Below are positions 50,445 through 63,785 of a stretch of 64,000 nucleotides of DNA, piece by piece (the first letter of the stretch is position 1; each line of letters opens with the position of its first letter). Under the pieces are notes generated by a model. That model made no database searches, was not told where the DNA came from, and worked only from the letters and a program-made list of their open reading frames with translations. The stretch lies in assembly GCF_026151205.1 (NCBI RefSeq), contig NC_087080.1, positions 11,207,837 through 11,271,836 on the forward strand. Reading direction: 5' to 3'. A program made the position numbers and the translations under genes. The stretch comes from Bolinopsis microptera (lineage: Eukaryota > Ctenophora > Tentaculata > Lobata > Bolinopsidae).

Positions 50445-50455
50445 CAGTGTGTTGT

Positions 50456-50536
50456 TTACTGGGCGTCGCTCAGCCTGTCATTCCGCCGACTCTCTATTCG
50501 TTTTTAAGAACATTATAGCCTAGGGTCCCCAGGTAA
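50456..50536 (+). mobile_element. MITE copy 7 (in A1)
   Basis: TTACTGGGCGTCGCTCAG to GGGTCCCCAGGTAA, 81 bp. The right flank GTGTGTTGT (50537-50545) matches the left flank, an 8-9-bp target duplication. The same insertion is present at 54624-54704, so it predates the segmental duplication. Confidence 0.85.
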
Positions 50537-50845
50537 GTGTGTTGTGTTCTAATAGAGTATTTATGTAACGTACTTTTGAAAGGTCCAGCAATTTAGACGT
50601 GTGGACTTTGAAGTCAATTGAAATGGGCCAGACGTAGGCTCTATATTGTGTTCTATTTACTTTTGAACTTCCGTGCGAAAACTACGAATTTTCAATCAGA
50701 AACACGATCTGAACTGTTACTTGCTAATTGGTATATTTTTATTTGATATCAAATAAAATACTCCAGGAATAAACTGAAGATTGGTTGCCACTGTCGATTG
50801 CGATAGTTGGTCTTCATATTGTGAGGGGATTGACATACATAATGG

Positions 50846-50926
50846 CACGTGACAGTTTGACGCAATGTCACGTGACAGGTTAACGCAATGTCACGTGACA
50901 AGTAGAATTAGATGCATTGTCACGTG
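50846..50926. promoter_or_regulatory. array of four CACGTG sites (A1)
   Basis: CACGTG at 50846, 50869, 50892 and 50921. Two are the full 10-bp palindrome GTCACGTGAC inside a 23-bp repeat (GACGCAATGTCACGTGACAG). GTCACGTGAC is the preferred site of bHLH-Zip factors (USF, MITF/TFE). No gene starts close by: the GPCR is more than 5 kb away. Confidence 0.6.
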
Positions 50927-51350
50927 ATAACTGTGAGGTAAAAAACGGTAGAGTATAACTCATTAGCAGAGGCATGGAAGAACCGGCTAGTCTGCGTTTT
51001 AAGCTAGTACTATAGTTCTTTAACGGCGTGTAGTTGGTTGTATTTGCTTCATTTCATTTAATAATTTAGATCAAAGACTTCTCTGCCTGTCACATTTCTA
51101 ATTGGATAGAGACTCTTGAGCCAAAATCGACCATTATATTTTTAACCAAGCTTAATCCTGATTTTAAAGATTAAGAGTATCTTTCTTCTCCAATCTACTT
51201 GATTTTGTGAACGCTGGTCGCTCAATATTGTGTACTCTACGAGACATATTTAAATGGTACGAAAGTCGGTGGTTTTTGAAAAAAACAGCATATTTTCGGA
51301 TTTATTTTTCACGCATTTTCCTTAATTATGACTTAATCGATTTACTATCA

Positions 51351-52789
51351 CAATGCTGGCAAGCATAACCGTTGCCCTTATATTCACAACACTATTTACC
51401 CCCTATACTATTATATCCCCTTTATTGTTTTCCAGGCATTAAGATTCATCGAAAGTAATTCAGCAGGTATATTTAAGTTCAAACATTCTAATTCAATGTT
51501 AAAGATGACAAGAATAAGAAATAGTTATGTGGAGGTTTTAAAGAAATTTGCGCAAAATACGCGCCAGCATGTTATACGAAATTAGGTAAAAAACCCAAAA
51601 TCGCCATATTCAGGTGCCTTAAAAACCATGTTAAAATTGAGTTAGAGATCTGAAACTTTGCAGGGCGTCTAGACCTTGTCCAAATCGAATGTAAAAAAAA
51701 TTTCATGTTTCAGGAGTATCGGGAAGTGGGTTTTCTGGAACCCCTGTTTTACAACAGATTGTCGTGAAGCATATATATATAATAATATGTATAGACGCTT
51801 TTGCAGTCAATTGTAGCCTACATTTAAGTGTCCGTAGATTCAAAAGTATAAAAGATACAGTCATTTCAAACCACATGTTTTAAAGATAATCGTTTATACT
51901 TTAGTTTACATTATATCGAAAAATAATTTAACGTCATCATCATCACTTGATGACGTCATCAAGTTAAGTGTTTTTAAAACTTGATTTTTGACAAAATAAC
52001 AACTTTTCAAATCGATTTAACACCATTAAGGAGTAATTGTATTCAAAATCTGAGGACATTTTCACCTTAGATAATTGTTCAAGCATTCTGAAAATCTACC
52101 GGAAAAGTTTCCTACCTTGCTCCTTCATAAAGATATTCGCTATTGAAGTTAGTGCTTTTTTGAAGAATAATTTTATAAGAACACAAAAGTTGTGAATTAG
52201 TATTCTCTGGTGTTGGGCCATCCCTTGGGTTGTGGAGCTCAATTTTGCTTCCTAAAGGTCTAAATTGTGTTATAGGCTAGTTTTAAAGTTGAAAATCGAA
52301 AAGTTACACACGTGGGGACACGCCCAAATTGATTTAAAATAGCTAAAATCACTGAAAATTGTTATTTTCACGATTTTTACCAACTTTGGAGTCCCGTTGT
52401 GATCCAAGTTCTTTTTGAGATCTTCTGAAACTTTGCATGCTTATCAAACTATACATTAAATACCACTATGCAAAAATTTATGGTGATTCAATATTTTATG
52501 CGCACGCAACGTCCGCTCAAAGTTTGCACGTGCGAAAGGTGAGAATTTTGCTCGTTCGTGATTTCGAATATATTCTGCTTTCCCACGATATTTAAATGGC
52601 ATTATAATATGAATTTAATGCCAACTTGAATGAGTAAAAAGTGCAATATTCAGTCTGTTATTGACAGATATGCCTACCTAAACACAAGGAAACGTTTTCA
52701 AAGGTAAAATTTCGAAATCGTTGAAATTACCTCCTTATTAAGTTTCGACTGTGTAAATTATCCTGACATTATAATCAAAAAGAGATGAT
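51351..52789. other. sequence present only in copy 1 of the duplication; no gene
   Basis: Between TTTACTATCA (end of A1) and the foldback element there is 1.4 kb with no recognised gene. Copy 2 lacks all of 51351-53118. The block is either an insertion in copy 1 or a deletion in copy 2; both edges share ATCA. Confidence 0.6.
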
Positions 52790-53118
52790 ATTTGACCAAA
52801 ACCCATAATCATGGGTAGAGTGAACCGCTGCCAGTGTCTCTCTTTTCCAAACAAAAGAAAATGATATTAATTTAAGGAACCGTCCGCAAATGCAAATTGA
52901 TACCGAGAATGAAATCGGTCGCTCGCTTTTCCCATTCATTCACGGCTTACGTATTGTAATAAAGCTTATTGAATGGGAAAAGCGAGCGACCGATTTGATT
53001 CTCGGTATCAATTTGCATTTGCGGACGGTTCCTTAAATTAATATCATTTTCTTTTGTTTGGAAAAGAGAGACACTGGCAGCGGTTCACTCTACCCATGAT
53101 TATGGGTTTTGGCCAAAT
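52790..53118. mobile_element. foldback (long-TIR) element
   Basis: Two 149-bp arms (52790-52938 and 52970-53118) are reverse complements with only a few mismatches, separated by a 31-bp loop. Ends read ATTTG(A/G)CCAAAACCCATAAT. No coding capacity. The right edge coincides with the boundary at which copy 2 of the segmental duplication rejoins. Confidence 0.85.
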
Positions 53119-53757
53119 CAACTTATCAATATAATAAGTTATTAATATGATTCATCAAACTATTAATGAACAGTAGTATTCGATCATGAATTGCTTTAAA
53201 AATGATTTTGGACACGTTCCATTATGCATTAAAAATAGGCAAGCTCTATCACTACTTTATTGGCCACAGCGGAGAAATTTCGGGAGTAGTGGAAGATAAC
53301 AAACACTGTCGGTCTCCTATACCCTCTGGAGAATTATAAGTTAAGTTGAGGCTAACTTTCAAAGGCTCCGGAGAAATTGTTTTACAAGATGAAACAGCTG
53401 ATCAGAGAAGATCTTTGTATTTAATTTTCTCAAATATTGGGTTTCAGTTAAATTGTAAAAATAAAATAAGGAGATGAAAAATTCCCAAATAACATGATTT
53501 AATTTGGGGTACGAGATCTGGAGGTTTTCGGAAAAAATTCCCATATTTTCGTTCTCAAATCATTTAGGTCACCGGAATTATGTCGAACATAAATATGTCT
53601 CGTAAGAGCGTAAGGTATAACAGATTTCTATCTTCAGAAGCAAAATGGTAGATTCCTTCACCACGGCATGGAACTCTTTGTTTGCTACACTTTTAACAGC
53701 AGGCTTTCTAGTTGGAACAACAGCAAACTCCTTCGCCCTCAAATTTTTCCTCTCCCG
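53119..53757 (+). repeat. segmental duplication, copy B1
   Basis: Matches 55720-56355 nearly base for base: the GPCR 5' flank and its first 39 codons. It ends abruptly after CTCCCGCCC and, past a ~11-bp filler (TCTTTTTCCTC), continues into copy A2. Confidence 0.9.
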
Positions 53758-53836
53758 CCCTCTTTTTCCTCTTTCCTGTCAAATATTGTCAAATCTTGTC
53801 GTATATTGTCATATACTGTCAAATATTGTCAAATAG
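53645..53836 (+). pseudogene. truncated GPCR copy (N terminus and TM1 only)
   Basis: Identical in protein to residues 1-39 of the GPCR at 56238 (one silent base change seen), then the frame runs into the 10-bp tandem array and stops at 53836. It keeps the upstream region of the intact gene, so it may be transcribed, but six membrane segments are missing. Confidence 0.92.
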
Positions 53837-54623
53837 TGTCAAATATTGTCGTATATTGTCGTATATTGTCATATATTGGCACATCTTATCGATTCTTGTC
53901 GTAAAATTGTCATGACATTGGGCACTCTCGGTTCCTGCCCTCCATGGTGGTGTTTGGAGAGGGGGAGGGGTTGAAAATTACCGACAAATTTATTACGTAA
54001 TAATGCGGCCTGCCAACTGGAAAAAAACGTTTGATAGACCTCGGACCCCCTCAGGGTCGTAACAGACGGACCGTGACTCGAGCCGTGAAAACTCTCACGA
54101 GTCACGTAGTATGATTAGAGGTCATGACAATTTTCAGTCATGAGAGTTGTCATGTTGTTCCTTGTGTGTTTAGGGGTTGTGAGAAGGATCCGTAAAAGCT
54201 ACTAGTCACGCCTTTCACGCTTTTCAAAAGACGTGAAACGCCAAAATCCTTGGCACTCTGTTCTCACAGTCTGTTTAAACAGAGTGAAAATTGACATGAA
54301 GTGTCAAGCCCACACAAACTTACGAGAATCCAGTGAGATGTCAAGGTCATTTAAATTCAATTTTCAATCGACCCTTGCTTGATCCACTTATTTAGCGCGT
54401 GGTTTAAGTAATCCTGTCAGTAACTCTCTAGAAAGTTCAGAATGTCAATCATGTGCCATGCTCAAATGTGCACGTGCACCCCCCCCCCACGTTGATTCCG
54501 TGTCATGATTGTCGAAAATTTTTCGTGAGTTTAAAAGCTTTTAGCTTGATAGAAATTAGCGAATTATATAAATCTGTTTATATCAAATCAAACCGTCGAT
54601 TTAAAGAGCATACAGTGTGTTGT

Positions 54624-54704
54624 TTACTGGGCGACGCTCAGCCTGTCATTCCGCCGACTCTCTATTCGTTTTTAAGAACATTATAGCCTAGGGTCCCCAG
54701 GTAA
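54624..54704 (+). mobile_element. MITE copy 8 (in A2)
   Basis: The paralogue of copy 7, with GTGTGTTGT on both sides (54615-54623 and 54705-54713). It differs at one or two bases. Confidence 0.85.
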
Positions 54705-55211
54705 GTGTGTTGTGTTCTAATAGAGTATTTATGTAACGTACTTTTGAAAGGTCCAGCAATTTAGACGTGTGGACTTTGAAGTCAATTGAAATGAGCCAGA
54801 CGTAGGCTCTATGTTGTGTTCTATTTACTTTTGAACTTCCGTGCGAAAACTACGAATTTCCAATCAGAAACACGATCTTTTTGATTTGAGAAGAACTGAT
54901 TTTGCAGTTAAAGTTCACAGTTAAAGAACTATTCGAATTATTGACATAGTATTTGAGGAACTCTGAGATATTGTAATTACAATTCTTAAACGGTTTATTC
55001 AAATTAAAGTATTTTCCCTTGTCACCTTGCAGAACAAAATATAAAGGAAAAGAGCCTTTGATATAAAGGAAAAGAGCCTTTGATATCAAATAAAATACTC
55101 CAGGAATAAACTGAAGATTGGTTGTCACTGTCGATTGCAATAGTTGGTCTTCACTCTTCATACTGAACTCCTATATATTGTAGGCTGTGGGGGGATTGAC
55201 AGATACAATGT

Positions 55212-55292
55212 CACGTGACAGGTTGACGCAATGTCACGTGACAGGTTAACGCAATGTCACGTGACAGGTAGAATTAGACGCATTGTCACGTG
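55212..55292. promoter_or_regulatory. array of four CACGTG sites (A2)
   Basis: CACGTG at 55212, 55235, 55258 and 55287, with the same 23/23/29-bp spacing as the A1 array. Three sites here are full GTCACGTGAC palindromes, against two in A1. It lies 1 kb upstream of the GPCR, so it could act on it. Confidence 0.6.
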
Positions 55293-55719
55293 ATAACTGT
55301 GAGCTAAAAAACGGTAGATTATAACTTTTTAGCAGAGGCATGGAAGAACCGGCTAGTCTGCGTTTTAAGCTAGTACTATAGTTCTTTAACGGCGTGTAGT
55401 TGGTTGTATTTGTTTCATTTCATTTAGTAATTTAGATAAAAGACTTCTCTGCCTGTCACATTTCTAATTGGATAGAGACTCTTGAGCCAAAATCGACCAT
55501 TATATTTTTAACCAAGCTTAATCCTGATTTTAAAGATTAAGAGTATCTTTCTTCTCCAATCTACTTGATTTTGTGAACGCTGGTCGCTCAATATTGTGTA
55601 CTCTACGAGACATATTTAAATGGTACGAAAGTCGGTGGTTTTTCGAAAAAAAACAGCATATTTTCGGATTTATTTTTCACGCATTTTCCTTAATTATGAC
55701 TTAATCGATTTACTATCAA

Positions 55720-56237
55720 CTTATCAATATAATAAGTTATTAATATGATTCATCAAACTATTAATGAACAGTAGTATTCGATCATGAATTGCTTTAAAAA
55801 TGATTTTGGACACGTTCCATTATGCATTAAAAATAGGCAAGCTCTATCACTACTTTATTGGCCACAGCGGAGAAATTTCGGGAGTAGTGGAAGATAACAA
55901 ACACTGTCGGTCTCCTATACCCTCTGGAGAATTATAAGTTAAGTTGAGGCTAACTTTCAAAGGCTCCGGAGAAATTGTTTTACAAGATGAAACAGCTGAT
56001 CAAAGAAGATCTTTGTATTTAATTTTCTCAAATATTGGGTTTCAGTTAAATTGTAAACATAAAATAAGGAGATGAAAAAATTCCCAAATAACATTCAATT
56101 TAATTTGGGGTACGAAATCTGGCGGTTTTCGGAAAAAATTCCCATATTTTCGTTCTCAAATCATTTAGGTCACCGGAATTATGTCGAACATAAATATATC
56201 TCGTAAGGTATAACAGATTTCTATCTTCAGAAGCAAA
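55720..56237 (+). repeat. GPCR 5' flank, duplication copy B2
   Basis: Shared with B1. Just before the ATG is TTTCTATCTTCAG, a good splice-acceptor sequence ten bases upstream, so the coding exon may be preceded by a non-coding 5' exon. Confidence 0.6.
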
Positions 56238-57446
56238 ATGGTAGATTCCTTCACCACGGCATGGAACTCTTTGTTTGCTACACTTTTAACAGCAGGCTTT
56301 CTAGTTGGAACAACAGCAAACTCCTTCGCCCTCAAATTCTTCCTCTCCCGCCCAAGAGACATCCCGAACCTCCTTTACAGTGCTATCACAGCCAATGATC
56401 TGGTACTGAGTGGACTGGTACTTCCCATTGCTATAGCGCACATCTGGCGCACTACCGCCTGGTCCCACTACCAGCTTGTCTGTGACATCTGGGGGATGAC
56501 TTGGGAAGTTTCCAACCAGATGTCCGTGTACTTGGTCATGCTGTTCAACATCCTCCGTACAAAGAAACTTCTCTTCCCCTTCCAAAGCAGGAGCAGAGAA
56601 CCAGTAACTGCTCTCATCGTCGGATATCTAACCTTCCTCCTCCTTCAAGCAGCACTCCCCTTCTTCTCGGGCGTTGACTACGAGTATGATAACCGACTGA
56701 AGATCTGCAGATGGAACGTGGAGTTTCAGTACGGGGAACAGAGCAAGCAGTACAGACTCATGTTTGTGTTGTTCTACCTTCTGGAGCGGCTGCTTCCTAT
56801 TCTGGTGGTGGTGGTTTGCTGTGTGATATCCCGGTGTGTACTGGCAGGGAGGCAGCTGGTAAAGAAGGAGAAGAAAGACCTACACGGACGAGGTGTTGTT
56901 CCGTGTAAGATGCGTTGGTGGGAGTGGTTACTGTGCAAACAGGGTGCAATTGAGAGAGATAAAGGTCGACTAGAGATCAGAGAGAGATTAAAGCACAGAG
57001 CCAGCATGACGGTCCTCGTTACCACCATGAATTTTGCCGTGCTCAATATCCCAAATGTGATCTACCTGTCAATGTTAACATACGACATGATCAATGATCC
57101 CCAGAGGAAACAGGCTTCAAGCATCCAGTTCGACGATAAAGATTACTTCAAGATCTCTGCATGCATCTACGGAGTAATAATCCATGCTATAAATACTCCT
57201 CTTGTTTGCATGTGGCGAATGCAAAATCTTAGAGCTTTCTTTCTTGATGAGCTCCTTGGTATGAAAAGCGCGATCCTACGGTGCTCGGCATTCTTTTTGA
57301 GAAAAGATCCAACTACAAGCGGGCCGACTACTATACTCAATCCAGCTTTTGGTAGAGCAAATACAACAGTGAAGACATCTCATGAACTGCAAGAACAGAA
57401 CATTGGTGATTTCAGAAATACGTCAGCCGACGAAGGTGGGGATTAA
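56238..57446 (+). CDS. rhodopsin-like (class A) G-protein-coupled receptor, orphan
   Basis: 402 residues in one exon. Seven hydrophobic segments: about 12-36, 44-70, 84-106, 123-141, 175-202, 255-280 and 304-325. Class A landmarks: Asn28 in GTTANSFAL (TM1), Asp54 in TANDLVLSG (TM2), Cys82 at the start of TM3 for the extracellular disulfide. Others are altered: the DRY motif is ILRTKK, the TM4 Trp is missing, the TM6 CWxP is LNIPN and the TM7 NPxxY is NTPLVCMW. A very long third intracellular loop (about 203-254) is Lys/Arg-rich and would contact G protein. No signal peptide; the short N terminus suggests a small-molecule or peptide ligand, but the ligand cannot be told. Altered DRY/NPxxY and lack of introns are common in lineage-expanded invertebrate receptors. 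Translation start: the ATG at 56238 is conserved in the duplicate. Confidence 0.88.
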   Translation: MVDSFTTAWNSLFATLLTAGFLVGTTANSFALKFFLSRPRDIPNLLYSAITANDLVLSGLVLPIAIAHIWRTTAWSHYQLVCDIWGMTWEVSNQMSVYLVMLFNILRTKKLLFPFQSRSREPVTALIVGYLTFLLLQAALPFFSGVDYEYDNRLKICRWNVEFQYGEQSKQYRLMFVLFYLLERLLPILVVVVCCVISRCVLAGRQLVKKEKKDLHGRGVVPCKMRWWEWLLCKQGAIERDKGRLEIRERLKHRASMTVLVTTMNFAVLNIPNVIYLSMLTYDMINDPQRKQASSIQFDDKDYFKISACIYGVIIHAINTPLVCMWRMQNLRAFFLDELLGMKSAILRCSAFFLRKDPTTSGPTTILNPAFGRANTTVKTSHELQEQNIGDFRNTSADEGGD

Positions 57447-57706
57447 CTCAAATTGGTTGGATTACACGTGACAGAGTATTTACAGTTATGCTTGGACAGT
57501 GCGACAAACCTTCGTTTGACAGGCTTCGGAGACGCTGCTATGACTCAGTCCATTTACTCCAAGTCTAGACAATCCTAACAGTCTAGGACATATTAAATAA
57601 TTTTGAAGTCTTTCAGATAAAATTATTTTGATTTAAAATCTTGTTAAATTCCGTGACGGATAGTGCTAATGACGGCTTTCATTTAATATGATATAATCAT
57701 ATTTTT
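57447..57706. other. GPCR 3' flank
   Basis: No gene. It probably carries the 3' UTR; ATTAAA occurs near 57591. Confidence 0.4.
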
Positions 57707-58190
57707 TCATACATCCGGATCCCGATGGCCCTGTGTTGGCACTATGGCAGCACTCTCATTGCACTCTGGCGCCATAGTGCCAACTTTCAATCATGCTCGT
57801 TCAGAAGCATAAGACAATCATTATACCTTCATTATTATCTTTTCACAATAACTACGGTGTTATAAAAGCATTAACCTTTATTTACTAGCCTTGTCGAAGC
57901 ATTGTGATTAACAATGCTGATCTGGTGACGTGTCACATGCTATCAGCTTATGGGCGTTGCGATAACATTCCTGCAGCATACACTTAGGTGTCACATTGAC
58001 ATAGTAATAACAAGTCACGAGAGTGCCGCCATAGTGCCACGACAGGGCCATGAGAGTGCCTCGACAGTGCCGCCATAGTGCCACGACAGGGCCACGAGAG
58101 TGCCTCGACAATGCCACCATAGTGCCACGACAGGGCCACGAGAGGGCTTCGACAGTGCCGCTACAGTGACAACGGGATCCGGATGTATGA
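57707..58190. mobile_element. 484-bp TIR element with internal tandem repeats
   Basis: Perfect 18-bp terminal inverted repeats (TCATACATCCGGATCCCG at 57707-57724, its complement at 58173-58190). The subterminal regions are also inverted relatives (GGCCCTGT..TGGCACTATGGC). On the right a ~48-bp unit of the form GCCACGACAGGGCCACGAGA plus GTGCCTCGACAGTGCCGCCATA repeats about three times. No transposase, so it is non-autonomous; no clear target duplication. Confidence 0.8.
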
Positions 58191-61000
<2,810 letters not shown>

Positions 61001-61427
61001 TGTTTCTTTTTATGTGCACGTGTGTTTAATTTATTTTTAACACGAGTCTATTAAACTCTTCAATCAAACATATTTGAAAGCAAGTAAGAGTAAAATAACT
61101 CCGTTGAGGCGCATTGAGAGAGGGTGACAAATTTCCAGGCCTCTCACTTTTACAAATATCAGAATCTGCAGCCATGTGAGAAGCCATTATTCTTTTTATG
61201 GCGGTAGAAAATCAAAAATTTGTTAGAATTGTACAAATTGAAGTAAAACGTTATCGAGAATAATTTACTTTCAAATGATAGACTTGGAGATTCGGGGGAT
61301 GCTTTTAGCAATTTGCACTAGCAAAGGCACTCTAGAGAACAGAGTTGTTGAATAAAAATAAAATCTTGGACTATCACCTAATATATTGTGAGTGTTTAAA
61401 TACGAGTTTAAGGGTTCGGCAGAGCTG

Positions 61428-61698
61428 ATATAGTTAGGCCACTAGCCACTAGGGTGAGATAGTTAGGCCACTAGGGTAAGATAGTTAGGCCACTAGGGTA
61501 AGATAGTTAGGCCACTAGGGTGAGATAGTTAGGCCATCAGGGTAAGATAGTTATGCCACTAGGGCGAGATCGTTAGGCCACTAGGGTGAGATAGTTAGGC
61601 CACTAGGGTAAGATAGTTAGGCCATCAGGGTGAGATAGTTAGGCCATCAGGGTGAGATAGTTATGCCACTAGGGCGAGATCGTTAGGCCACTAGGGTG
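61428..61698. repeat. 22-bp minisatellite
   Basis: About 12 copies of AGTTAGGCCACTAGGGT(A/G)AGAT. Variants with GCCATCAGGG and TATGCCACTAGGGCGAGATC recur in a fixed order, so a block of several units was itself duplicated. Confidence 0.92.
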
Positions 61699-62150
61699 AC
61701 AATTACAAGTAAAACCAACATAACTTCCAGAAAGTTACACAACACATGTATACAGATTATGGTAATATTAAAGCTGGCAGAGTAGCTTTATCAACACCTT
61801 TAATAGTACCAGCAATACCTCATTATGTTATAAGGATATAAGGAGGATACGTGCTGTATTAAACTATAAAGCACTATCCTCACGTGCCTACAAGTATACC
61901 ATGTTTGGAGCTACAACTTCTCCAACCATCAAAACTCGAAAGCAACATTGATTAATTTCATTTTGTTTATATAAACAATTTTTTTTAAATAAACAAATAA
62001 ATGAGATATAGCACCAACCCCCCACCAACCATTGATATTACTAGCAGTAGCAGAAGTACAATTTTACATATATAATAGTCATATAGGGGGGGGTGTCATG
62101 TCCGTCTATGTCCGCCTATGTCCTGTCCTTTTTGGATTCTATGAGACAAC
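61699..62150. other. no gene seen
   Basis: AT-rich, with a G8-9 run near 62086. Nothing coding recognised. Confidence 0.5.
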
Positions 62151-62154
62151 GGAC

Positions 62155-62290
62155 GTGTTTTTTGGGACATTGGCGGACACGGACGGACATTGGCGGACTC
62201 GGACGGACATTGGCGGACCCGGACGGACATTGGCGGACTTGGATGGACATTGGTGGACATTAGCGGACATTGGTGGACATTAGCGGACAA
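62155..62290. repeat. 20-bp minisatellite
   Basis: GGACATTGGCGGACNCGGAC repeats four times and then shortens to GGACATT(G/A)G(T/C)GGACATT units. An upstream GTCCGCCTATGTCC word is in the opposite orientation. Confidence 0.88.
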
Positions 62291-62295
62291 ACATT

Positions 62296-63785
62296 TTGAG
62301 GACTGAAGAGTACTGAAGAGTACTAAGGAGGATGGCTGAGAAGGATGGCTGAGGAGGATGGCTGAGGAGGATGACTGAGGAGGATGACTGAGGAGGATGA
62401 CTGAGAGGGAGGAGAAGGATCAGGAAGACCCAGGAGGAGGAGGAGGAGGAGGACCCAGAAGGAGGACCTAGGAGGAGGAGGAGGAGCACTGAGGAGGATG
62501 ACTGAGGAGGACTGAGAAGGAGGAGGACTGAGGAGGATGGCTGAGGAGGATGACTGAGAGGGAGGAGGAGGAGGAAGAGGAGGAAGAGGACTGAGGAGGA
62601 GGAGGAGAAGGACTGAGGAGGAGAAGGAGGACCCAGGAGGAGGAGGACCCAGGAGGAGAAGGACCCAGGAGGAGGACCCAGGAAAAGGCCCCAGGAGGAG
62701 GAGGAGGACTGGAGAGGAGGAGAACTGTTGAGGACTGATGAGGAGGACTGAGGACGAGGAGGAAGAGTAGGAGGAGGACTGAGGAGGGGAGGAGGAATAG
62801 GACTGGGGAGGATCAGGAAGACCCAGGAGGACCCAGGAGGAGGAGGAGGAGGAGGAGGACCCAGGAGGAGGAGGAGGACTGAGGAGGACTGAGGAGGAGG
62901 ACTGACGATGACTGAGAAGGAGGAGGACTGAGGAGTACTGAGGAGGATGGCTGAGGAGGATGGCTGAGGAGGATGACTGAGGAGGATGACTGAGAGGGAG
63001 GAGGAGGAGGACTCAGGAGGAGGACTCAGAAGGAAGAGGAGGAGGACTCAGGAGGAGGACTCAGGAGGAGGACTTAGGAGAAATGAGAAGGAGGACTGAG
63101 GAGAACTGAGGAGGAGGAGGAGGACTGAATAGGAGGAGGAGAAGGAGGGGGACTGGGAGAGGACTGGGGAGGAGGAGGACTGATGAAAAGGATGAGGAGG
63201 AGGACCCAGGAGGAGGAGGACTGAGGACCGAGGAGGAAGAAGAGGAGGATGAAGAGGAGGAGGAGGACCCAGGAGGAGGAGGACTGAGGAGGAGGACTGA
63301 GAAGGACTGAGGAGGACTGAGGAGGATGGCTGAGGAGGATGACTGAGAGGGAAGAGGAGGAGGAGGAGGACTGAGGAGGACTGAGAAGGAGGAGGAGGAG
63401 GAGGTGGACTGAATAGGAGGAGGAGGAGGGGGACTGGGGGAGGACTGAGGAGAAGGATGAGGAGGACGACTGAGGAGGACTGAGGACTGAGGAGGAAGAG
63501 GAGGAGGATGAAGAGGAGGAGGAGGACCCAGAAGGAGGAGGACTGAGGAGAAGGACTGAGGAGGACTGAGGAGGACTGAGGAGGATGGCTGAGGAGGATG
63601 ACTGAGAGGGAAGAGGAGGAGGAGGAGGAGGAGGACTCAGGAGGACTCAGGAGGAGGACTTAGGAGAAATGAGAAGGAGGACTGAGGAGAACTGAGGAGG
63701 AGGAGGAGGAGGACTGAATAGGAGGAGAAGGAGGGGGACTGGGAGAGGACTGGGGAGGAGGAGGACTGATGAGAAGGATGAGGAG
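62296..63785. repeat. 1.5-kb homopurine-rich GAGGAG/GACTGA array
   Basis: Nearly all purine on the plus strand, built from GGAGGA, GGACTGAGGAGGAT(GGC/GAC)TGA and GACCCAGGAGG words. Larger blocks of ~300 bp recur (compare 62330-62410, 62940-63000, 63310-63360 and 63580-63620), so it has higher-order structure. It abuts an RT fragment directly. Confidence 0.93.

Larger units (their letters stand above)
49111..51350 (+). repeat. segmental duplication, copy A1
   Basis: This segment matches 53772-55720 base for base over long runs, starting inside the 10-bp array and ending at TTTACTATCA. Differences: A1 has a 481-bp LINE insertion at 49964-50444; A2 has a ~200-bp stretch near 54880-55080 not in A1, including a duplicated AAAGGAAAAGAGCCTTTGAT. 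Confidence 0.9.
53772..55720 (+). repeat. segmental duplication, copy A2
   Basis: Second copy of A1. It starts inside the 10-bp array, so it lacks the left TIR of that element. It carries the MITE (54624-54704) and the CACGTG array (55212-55292), but not the LINE insertion. Confidence 0.9.

Noticed and set aside
54850-55161. 103-codon minus-strand frame in segment A2
   Set aside because: Lies in AT-rich DNA, no motif, and absent from the paralogous copy.
62032-62489. Open frames over the minisatellite and purine array
   Set aside because: Low-complexity translations of tandem repeats.
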